Assembly: GCA_002479405.1 (NCBI GenBank)
Contig: DLMX01000037.1
Coordinates: forward strand, 23,161-43,377
From: Methylophilaceae bacterium UBA7525
GTDB lineage: Bacteria > Pseudomonadota > Gammaproteobacteria > Burkholderiales > Methylophilaceae
Direction of reading: 5' to 3'
Length of the DNA: 20,217 nucleotides
Positions 15,496 to 20,217 of this stretch are shown in pieces. Within the stretch, counting starts at the first letter, position 1, and each line of letters begins with the position of its first letter. The position numbers and the translations under genes were made by a program. The notes beneath the pieces were generated by a model. That model made no database searches, was not told the origin of the DNA, and saw only the letters and a list, made by a program, of their open reading frames with translations.

Positions 15496-16446
15496 GTGGC
15501 CAATGGCGACATGATGGTATTTACCGGCAACGCCAATCCCAGGCTTGCCGCAGAAGTAGTCAGCCACCTCGGCATCGGCCTTGGCCGCGCGACCGTAGAC
15601 CGCTTCAGTGACGGCGAAGTCATGGTTGAGCTGATGGACAATGTGCGCGGCAAGGATGTCTTCGTCCTGCAATCCACCTGCATGCCTACCAATGACAACC
15701 TGATGGAAGTCATGGTCATGGTCGATGCACTCCGCCGCTCCTCCGCCGGCCGCATCACCGCAGCGATCCCCTATTTCGGCTATTCCCGTCAGGACAGGCG
15801 CCCACGCTCGGCACGTGTGGCCATCACCGCCAAGGTCGTCGCCAACATGCTCACCATCGTCGGCGTCAACCGCGTGCTGACCATGGATCTGCACTCCGAC
15901 CAGATTCAGGGTTTCTTTGATATTCCCGTTGATAATATTTACGCCACACCTCTGCTGCTGAGCGACCTGTGGCGTTGCAATTACGACAACCTCGTTGTCG
16001 TTTCTCCTGACGTTGGTGGCGTAGTGCGTGCGCGTGCCGCTGCCAAACAATTGAATTCCGATCTGGCGATCATCGACAAGCGTCGTCCGAAACCCAATGT
16101 CGCCAAGGTCATGAACATCATCGGCGATGTCGCCGACCGCACCTGCGTCATCATGGATGACATGGTCGATACCGCCAACACGCTGTGTGAAGCCGCATCC
16201 GCCCTGAAGGCACAAGGCGCGGTGAAAGTGGTCGCCTACTGCACGCACCCTGTCCTGTCCGGTGCTGCAATTGAACGCATCACCAATTCCGAGCTGGATG
16301 AGGTAGTCGTTACCAACACCATCCCGCTGCGTGCAGATGCTGCAGCCTGCAGCAAGATTCGCCAGATCAGCGCTGCCGAGCTACTGGCAGAAACGATACG
16401 CCGTATCAGCAATGAGGATTCCGTCAGCTCCCTGTTCATGGAGTAA
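15496..16446 (+). CDS. prs: Ribose-phosphate pyrophosphokinase (PRPP synthetase)
   Basis: Prs transfers pyrophosphate from ATP to ribose-5-phosphate to make PRPP for nucleotide, histidine, tryptophan and NAD synthesis. The 316-residue protein has the usual class I length. Visible motifs are the ATP-binding flexible loop YSRQDRRP (96-103), the metal/ATP-binding DLHSDQIQGFF (131-141, with His133), the ribose-phosphate region KRRPK and the PRPP-binding loop VIMDDMVDTANTL (218-230). The start is GTG 15496 with AAAGGGA 7 nt upstream. It lies just after the tRNA-Gln terminator, so it must be expressed by read-through or from a promoter overlapping the tRNA. The downstream genes rplY-pth-ychF form the typical conserved block. 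Confidence 0.97.
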   Translation: MANGDMMVFTGNANPRLAAEVVSHLGIGLGRATVDRFSDGEVMVELMDNVRGKDVFVLQSTCMPTNDNLMEVMVMVDALRRSSAGRITAAIPYFGYSRQDRRPRSARVAITAKVVANMLTIVGVNRVLTMDLHSDQIQGFFDIPVDNIYATPLLLSDLWRCNYDNLVVVSPDVGGVVRARAAAKQLNSDLAIIDKRRPKPNVAKVMNIIGDVADRTCVIMDDMVDTANTLCEAASALKAQGAVKVVAYCTHPVLSGAAIERITNSELDEVVVTNTIPLRADAAACSKIRQISAAELLAETIRRISNEDSVSSLFME

Positions 16447-16534
16447 TGACACAAGTTTCGACCGGGATACCAAAAGTAAACCGGTCACAACCCTGCTATC
16501 TGGTCGCGGTTAGCAGTAATTTAGGAGTAGTAAA
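16447..16534 (+). other. Leader between prs and rplY with two short hairpins
   Basis: GACCGG (16460-16465) can pair with CCGGTC (16481-16486), and CTGCTA (16493-16498) with TAGCAG (16511-16516), just upstream of the rplY Shine-Dalgarno TAGGAG. No U-run follows, so neither looks like a terminator. A regulatory leader is possible but unproven. Confidence 0.25.
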
Positions 16535-17164
16535 ATGGAAATTATCATTCAAGCAACAAAACGCGAAAGCAAAGGTACGAGTGCGAGCCGCCGCCTGCGT
16601 CGCGCCGGCACTGTGCCGGGTATCGTTTATGGTGGTGACAAGGATGCAGTCAGCCTTGAGTTCGATCACAAGAACCTGTTCCTGCAATTCCGTCATGAAG
16701 CATTCCATGCGTCCATCCTGACTCTGGATGTGGAAGGCAAGAAGGAATCCGTATTGTTGCGTGATTACCAGCTGCATCCAGTTCGCAACACCATCCAGCA
16801 CATCGACTTCCAACGCGTCAGCGCCACCGAGAAGATCCATGTGAAGGTGCCATTGCACTTCGTTAACGAAGAAATCGCTCCTGGCGTCAAGCTCGGCGGC
16901 GGTCTGGTTACCCACATCCTGACCGAAGCTGATGTCAGCTGCCTGGCCAAGGACCTGCCTGAGTTCATCGAAGTGGATCTGGCAAACCTGGAGGCCGGTC
17001 ACTCCATCCACCTGTCCGAAATCAAGCTGCCCAAGGGCGTTGAGTTCGTGCAACTGGCCCACGGTGAAGACACTGCTGTTGTTTCCATCGCCAAGCCACG
17101 CGGTGGCAGCACTGCGGATGAAGAAACCGCTGCTGAAGCCCCAGAAGCTCCAGCTGCCGAGTAA
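16535..17164 (+). CDS. rplY: 50S ribosomal protein L25 (general stress protein Ctc form)
   Basis: L25 binds 5S rRNA in the large ribosomal subunit. This 209-residue version is the long TL5/Ctc form: the N-terminal L25 domain (residues 1-95, with KRESKGTSASRRLRRAGTVPGIVYGG and LLRDYQLHPVRNTIQHIDFQ) is followed by the beta-rich C-terminal domain (V-PLHFVNEEIAPGVKLGG... VSCLAKDLPEFIEVDL). The tail is acidic and alanine-rich (AAEAPEAPAAE). The Shine-Dalgarno TAGGAG lies 8 nt before ATG 16535. It follows prs after an 88-nt leader with two short hairpins and precedes pth. Confidence 0.97.
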   Translation: MEIIIQATKRESKGTSASRRLRRAGTVPGIVYGGDKDAVSLEFDHKNLFLQFRHEAFHASILTLDVEGKKESVLLRDYQLHPVRNTIQHIDFQRVSATEKIHVKVPLHFVNEEIAPGVKLGGGLVTHILTEADVSCLAKDLPEFIEVDLANLEAGHSIHLSEIKLPKGVEFVQLAHGEDTAVVSIAKPRGGSTADEETAAEAPEAPAAE

Positions 17165-17185
17165 TCTCTGCCAGGTGACTGAAAA

Positions 17186-17215
17186 ACGCGCGTTTTGGGC
17201 AACCAAAACGCGCGT
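17186..17215. terminator. Long perfect hairpin between rplY and pth
   Basis: Thirteen perfect base pairs, ACGCGCGTTTTGG (17186-17198) with its complement at 17203-17215, close a GCAA tetraloop. On the plus strand no T-run follows. On the minus strand the stem is followed by TTTTTC, so it would work as an intrinsic terminator against antisense transcripts. On the plus strand it ends 8 nt before the pth start, where a Shine-Dalgarno would normally lie. Confidence 0.55.
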
Positions 17216-17223
17216 AATCATTT

Positions 17224-17811
17224 ATGGCTAATCATTCCGGTATTCAATTATTCGTCGGTCTGGGCAACCCGGGTGCCCAGTATGCGGCTACGCGTCATAA
17301 CGCCGGTTTCTGGTGGATAGACCAGATTTCCGCAGAAAATGCCTGCCGGCTCAACCACGAATCCAAATTTTTCGGTGATGCGGGGCGTTTCAAATCCGCA
17401 GACCGTGAAGCCTGGCTGCTGAAGCCGGCAACCTTCATGAACAAGAGCGGCCGCGCCGTTGCCGCGCTGGCCAATTTCTACAAGATCCCGCCCGAAGCCA
17501 TCCTGGTCATCCATGATGAACTGGATCTGCCGGTCGGCAGCATCAAGCTGAAAAAAGGCGGCGGACATGGCGGACACAATGGCCTCAAGGATATTGTCGC
17601 CTGCCTCGGCACCAACGACTTCTGGCGTCTGCGCATCGGCATCGACCATCCGGGCGACCGCAACGCCGTGGTCAACTACGTGCTGAATGCGCCGATGAAG
17701 GAAGAACAGCGTGCGATCGATGAAGCTATCGACAAAAGTACCACGATATTGCCCGCCCTGCTGGAAGGGAATATGGAATCAGCTATGCTGAAATTGCACA
17801 CAAAAGCCTGA
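17224..17811 (+). CDS. pth: Peptidyl-tRNA hydrolase
   Basis: Pth cleaves peptidyl-tRNAs that drop off stalled ribosomes, recycling tRNA. The 195-residue product matches bacterial Pth. It has the N-terminal LFVGLGNPGAQYAATRHNAGF with Asn15 and catalytic His25, KPATFMNKSGRAV with the conserved Asn, VIHDELDLPVGSIKLKKGGGHGGHNGLKDI with the conserved Asp and glycine-rich turn, and the FWRLRIGIDHPG segment. I see no Shine-Dalgarno upstream of ATG 17224. Instead a 13-bp hairpin ends 8 nt before it. No internal start would keep the conserved N-terminus. It belongs to the rplY-pth-ychF translation-related cluster. Confidence 0.96.
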   Translation: MANHSGIQLFVGLGNPGAQYAATRHNAGFWWIDQISAENACRLNHESKFFGDAGRFKSADREAWLLKPATFMNKSGRAVAALANFYKIPPEAILVIHDELDLPVGSIKLKKGGGHGGHNGLKDIVACLGTNDFWRLRIGIDHPGDRNAVVNYVLNAPMKEEQRAIDEAIDKSTTILPALLEGNMESAMLKLHTKA

Positions 17812-17887
17812 TAATAAATATTGCCAATCAGTCTGATGAAATACCAAAGCCGGTCAAGCGGCTCTAATTTATGAATCGAGAGAAATA

Positions 17888-18973
17888 ATGAAGTGTGGAA
17901 TCGTCGGTTTACCAAACGTGGGTAAATCCACCCTGTTCAACGCCATCACCCGCGCCGGTATTGCGGCTGAAAACTATCCGTTCTGTACCATCGAGCCCAA
18001 CGTCGGCATCGTCGAAGTACCGGACCCGCGCATGCAGGCGCTGATCGACATCGTCAAGCCGCAGCGCGTACAACCTGCCATCGTCGAGTTCGTCGATATC
18101 GCCGGTCTTGTAGCGGGCGCCTCCAAGGGCGAAGGCCTGGGCAACAAGTTCCTCGCCAACATCCGCGAGACCGACGCCATCGCCCACGTTGTGCGCTGCT
18201 TTGAAGACGGCAACGTCGTCCACGTCGCCGGCAAGGTAGACCCGATCTCCGACATCGAAGTCATCAACACCGAACTGGCGCTGGCCGACATGGAAACGGT
18301 GGAAAAGACCCTGCAGCGCGAAGGCAAGAAAGCCAAATCCGGCGACAAGGACGCCATTGCCCTCTGCAACCTGCTGGAAACCATCCAGAAACATCTGGAC
18401 CAGGGCAACCCGGTCCGCACGTTGAACCTCGACGCCGACCAGCTCGCCATCATCAAGCCGCTGTGCCTGATTACCGTCAAACCGGTGATGTACCTCGCCA
18501 ATGTCAATGAAGACGGCTTTGGCGACAACCCGCTGCTGGCAAAGGTGGAAGAACTGGGCAAGAAGGAAAACGCCCCGGTCGTCGCCATCTGCGCCAAGAT
18601 CGAAAGCGAAATCGCCGACCTGGAAGATGAAGACAAGACCCTGTTCCTCGAAGAAATGGGCCTGACCGAAGCCGGCCTGGATCGCGTCATCCGCGCCGCA
18701 TACAAACTGCTGGGACTGGAAACCTACTTCACCGCAGGCGTCAAGGAAGTTCGCGCATGGACTATCCACCACGGCTCCACCGCACCGCAAGCCGCCGGCG
18801 TCATCCACACCGATTTCGAACGCGGCTTCATCCGCGCCGAAGTCATCGCCTATGACGACTTCGTCAAATTCAAGGGCGAACAAGGCGCCAAGGAAGCCGG
18901 CAAGATGCGCGTCGAAGGAAAGGCTTACGTCGTACATGATGGCGATGTGATGCACTTCCTGTTCAACGTATAA
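17888..18973 (+). CDS. ychF: Redox-regulated ribosome-binding ATPase YchF
   Basis: YchF is an Obg-related P-loop protein that hydrolyses ATP rather than GTP and binds ribosomes. It is linked to oxidative stress responses and leaderless mRNA translation. The 361-residue protein has the P-loop GLPNVGKST (7-15), the NYPFCTIEPNVG switch I block, G3 DIAGLV, a variant G4 as NVNE (in YLANVNEDGF) that explains ATP preference, a coiled helical insertion (about 130-200) and a C-terminal TGS domain ending in YVVHDGDVMHFLFNV. The Shine-Dalgarno GAGAG lies 6-7 nt before ATG 17888. It is the last gene of the conserved block and is followed by a terminator. A 5-bp hairpin (AGCCG/CGGCT, 17848-17863) lies in the 76-nt gap before it. 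Confidence 0.97.
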   Translation: MKCGIVGLPNVGKSTLFNAITRAGIAAENYPFCTIEPNVGIVEVPDPRMQALIDIVKPQRVQPAIVEFVDIAGLVAGASKGEGLGNKFLANIRETDAIAHVVRCFEDGNVVHVAGKVDPISDIEVINTELALADMETVEKTLQREGKKAKSGDKDAIALCNLLETIQKHLDQGNPVRTLNLDADQLAIIKPLCLITVKPVMYLANVNEDGFGDNPLLAKVEELGKKENAPVVAICAKIESEIADLEDEDKTLFLEEMGLTEAGLDRVIRAAYKLLGLETYFTAGVKEVRAWTIHHGSTAPQAAGVIHTDFERGFIRAEVIAYDDFVKFKGEQGAKEAGKMRVEGKAYVVHDGDVMHFLFNV

Positions 18974-18999
18974 GCCAAAAAAATCGGTTTTTGGCTTTG
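18973..18999 (+). terminator. Intrinsic terminator after ychF
   Basis: AGCCAAAAA (18973-18981), starting in the ychF stop codon, pairs with TTTTTGGCT (18988-18996) around a 6-nt loop and is followed by a short TT tract. The stem is AT-rich and the U-tract brief, so termination may be partial. Confidence 0.5.
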
Positions 19000-19025
19000 A
19001 CTTAAAGCCCGTGAAAAACTAAAAT
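18997..19025 (+). promoter_or_regulatory. Sigma70 promoter of the downstream CAU tRNA
   Basis: TTGACT (18997-19002), a 17-nt spacer and TAAAAT (19020-19025) form a near-consensus promoter, about 32 nt ahead of the mature tRNA. The GC-rich stretch GCGGGC right after the -10 resembles the discriminator of stringently controlled stable-RNA promoters. Confidence 0.65.
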
Positions 19026-19056
19026 AGCGGGCTTCTTAGAAATACCGATTTCACCC

Positions 19057-19133
19057 GGTGATGTAGCTCAGCTGGTTAGAGCGACGGATTCATAATCCGT
19101 AGGTCGAGGGTTCAAGTCCCCCCATCACCACCA
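19057..19133 (+). tRNA. tRNA-Met (anticodon CAU; lysidine tRNA-Ile not excluded)
   Basis: A 77-nt cloverleaf: acceptor GGTGATG with CATCACC, D-stem GCTC/GAGC, anticodon arm ACGGA-TTCATAA-TCCGT with anticodon CAT, variable loop AGGTC, T-loop TTCAAGT, discriminator A and encoded CCA (19131-19133). A paired first base pair (G1-C72) rules out initiator tRNA, which has a mismatch there. The T-stem (GAGGG against CCCCC) shows one A-C mismatch. Elongator Met is the likelier reading, though a CAU tRNA could be the minor Ile tRNA modified by TilS. It marks the border between core genes and a phage-like region. Confidence 0.92.
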
Positions 19134-19135
19134 TC

Positions 19136-19165
19136 AAAAAGGCCTCCAAAACTGGAGGCCTTTTT
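19136..19165 (+). terminator. Intrinsic terminator after the CAU tRNA
   Basis: GGCCTCCA (19141-19148) pairs with TGGAGGCC (19153-19160) around a 4-nt loop. AAAAA precedes the stem and TTTTT follows it, so it may act in both directions. It lies 2 nt after the tRNA CCA end. Confidence 0.9.
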
Positions 19166-19418
19166 CACTTATTCAGCCGATAGTTATCTAACCATCCATT
19201 TCACTTGTCGAAATTTGCCATTTGATGGTAAAACGACCTGATGACACCTCACGCTTTCATTGTGGGGGGCGGTACATGATTTGGGACACGGGATTTAGCG
19301 GGCGATAATGGGATATCGCGGGACTGGCGCGGGTTTCAGGGAAGTCTAAAGAAATTCAGCTTTTGGTACAAATTGATTTGAAAATAGAAAATACGCGCAC
19401 TTTTTGGTACAAAATCCG
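19166..19418. other. Non-coding border region with GGG-phased and GGTACA repeats (putative att arm region)
   Basis: No ORF of note lies here. GGG triplets start at 19283, 19290, 19300, 19310, 19320, 19331 and 19339, mostly one DNA turn apart. GGTACA occurs three times (19271, 19365, 19406), twice within an exact TTTTGGTACAAA repeat. The position between a tRNA 3' end and a phage-type repressor suggests integrase arm-binding or regulatory sites of an integrated element. This is inference; no integrase gene is visible. Confidence 0.35.
19361..19413. repeat. Direct repeat of TTTTGGTACAAA (two copies)
   Basis: Exact 12-bp copies lie at 19361-19372 and 19402-19413, 41 bp apart start to start. Each contains the inverted repeat TTTG-gta-CAAA, so each could be a dimer-binding site. 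The second copy ends 5 nt from the stop codon of the repressor gene. Confidence 0.6.
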
Positions 19419-20189
19419 TCACATTCTGCGTCCAGACCAGACAACTCTGCCAAGGATAGCAAAATCTTGGCTTTCCATATCTGCAAGCATAAGGACGAAC
19501 GGCTCATAAGCCGGGTTATCGCTACTAACTTTAACGCTTGCCCCTGGTAATGCTTGTAATCGTTTCACTAAAAGCATGCCGTCCATCCTCAGAATATAAA
19601 TGCCCTCACGGTCAGGTTTGGTAGCACGCCGATCAAGCAGGATCACATCACCTGAGCGCAGGGTTGGCTCCATGCTTTCACCATCGACATATATAAGGTA
19701 TAGATCTTCAGGTGATGCTCGGAGTTCTTGGCGTATCCATGCCTCATTGAAGTGCAGAACATCGGAATGTGGTGTTTCAGCTGGAAGCGCCCCATGCCCG
19801 GCTGCTGCGCGAACATCATAAAGCGGGACGGCAACCAAACTACTTTCGGCGGCCTTGTACTGATCCAGTTGCTTTTGCAACGACTCAACATCCTGCAGGC
19901 ATTCCAGAGCATTAGCAATTGATTCCATGATGGCCTTTGTTACATCCGCCCCTGGTGATGGGCTTTGCTGAATACGCAGCTCAAGCAAGCGGATGAAGTC
20001 AGCACCAGTTACTTCGGCGAATGTCATCAGGAAATCTATATCAGGTAACGTCCTACCTCGTTCATATGTGCCAATAGTGTTCTTGTTAACACCCAGTTTC
20101 TTAGCCGCAATCTCGATAGATCCAAGCGTTTTCTCTCTCACCTTACGCAGTTCGTCGCCTAAAAGATTAGGTTTAATGGTCTCGATCAT
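19419..20189 (-). CDS. Phage-type XRE/S24 repressor (CI/LexA-like)
   Basis: A helix-turn-helix transcription factor with a self-cleaving S24 peptidase domain, like lambda CI. From ATG 20189 it has 256 residues. The XRE HTH covers about residues 25-48 (IEIAAKKLGVNKNTIGTYERG). A helical linker follows to about 115, then the S24 domain, with predicted cleavage site Ala130-Gly131 in RAAAGHG, catalytic Ser172 in VDGESMEPT and Lys209 in MLLVKRLQ. Such repressors hold prophages or integrative elements silent until RecA-stimulated autocleavage. The frame extends to ATG 20207, but AAAGG lies 10 nt upstream of 20189, favouring the shorter form. It is the only protein gene on the far side of the tRNA and reads toward it. 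Its operators should lie beyond the right edge. Confidence 0.9.
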   Translation of the reverse strand: MIETIKPNLLGDELRKVREKTLGSIEIAAKKLGVNKNTIGTYERGRTLPDIDFLMTFAEVTGADFIRLLELRIQQSPSPGADVTKAIMESIANALECLQDVESLQKQLDQYKAAESSLVAVPLYDVRAAAGHGALPAETPHSDVLHFNEAWIRQELRASPEDLYLIYVDGESMEPTLRSGDVILLDRRATKPDREGIYILRMDGMLLVKRLQALPGASVKVSSDNPAYEPFVLMLADMESQDFAILGRVVWSGRRM

Positions 20190-20217
20190 CACGGTTAAAC
20201 CTTTCATAGTTTTCTAT

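Noticed and set aside
15469..16248. 259-codon minus-strand ORF opposite prs
   Set aside because: Antisense to prs, with His/Asp/Gly-biased composition, no Shine-Dalgarno and no recognisable domain.
17909..18955. 348-codon minus-strand ORF opposite ychF
   Set aside because: It lies wholly antisense to an unmistakable ychF. The low-complexity Asp/Val/Gly/Phe-rich product is what the complement of a GC-rich gene gives.
19057..19133. Second copy of the tRNA 3' end as an att direct repeat inside the window
   Set aside because: No further match to the tRNA 3' segment was found downstream to 20217. The other end, if any, is outside the window.
19166..19418. Degraded integrase gene between the tRNA and the repressor
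   Set aside because: Neither strand has an open frame of useful length or a recognisable recombinase motif in this stretch.

Overview
The window looks like chromosomal DNA of a betaproteobacterium, probably from the Nitrosomonadales side of the class. That placement is an inference from gene content and order: a DUF971-ubiE-ubiJ-ubiB ubiquinone operon, a block running TPR protein-lolB-ispE-tRNA-Gln-prs-rplY-pth-ychF, and LolB-type outer-membrane lipoprotein sorting. Most of the DNA is dense, moderately GC-rich core genome. Only the last ~1 kb looks accessory.

Layout. Positions 1-1664 (minus) hold the N-terminal part of a large dynamin-family GTPase that runs off the left edge. Positions 1857-5135 (plus) hold DUF971, UbiE, UbiJ and UbiB, i.e. 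a methyltransferase plus two accessory factors of aerobic ubiquinone synthesis. A sodium:solute symporter with its own promoter follows at 5298-6725 and converges, with a 4-nt gap, on mutM (6730-7542, minus). Between mutM and the next gene lies a 250-nt stretch (7543-7792) without a credible ORF. It can form a 24-bp stem and several smaller hairpins and is the least explained sequence in the window.

Positions 7793-11777 (minus) hold a four-gene Gld-type ABC transporter operon: ATPase, permease, GldG-like membrane protein with a large periplasmic part, and a DUF4340 protein. The genes are almost contiguous. The likely promoter has a consensus -35 box inside a 24-bp palindrome, suggesting a repressor-controlled operon. 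Transcribed divergently from it are a TPR-repeat exported protein, LolB and IspE, then tRNA-Gln, a strong intrinsic terminator, prs, rplY, pth and ychF. These cover lipoprotein sorting, isoprenoid precursors, PRPP synthesis and translation.

After ychF come a good sigma70 promoter, a CAU-anticodon tRNA (Met, or less likely lysidine-type Ile) and its terminator. Beyond the tRNA the sequence becomes AT-richer. It holds GGG triplets spaced about 10 bp apart, two copies of TTTTGGTACAAA and a phage-type S24 (CI/LexA-like) repressor on the minus strand. This looks like one end of an integrative element in the tRNA gene, with the rest beyond the right edge. No integrase is visible in the window.

I found no CRISPR array, rRNA or insertion sequence. 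The strongest leads for something undescribed are the structured intergenic element at 7585-7752, the Gld-type export operon with its operator-like promoter, and the repeats at the element boundary.
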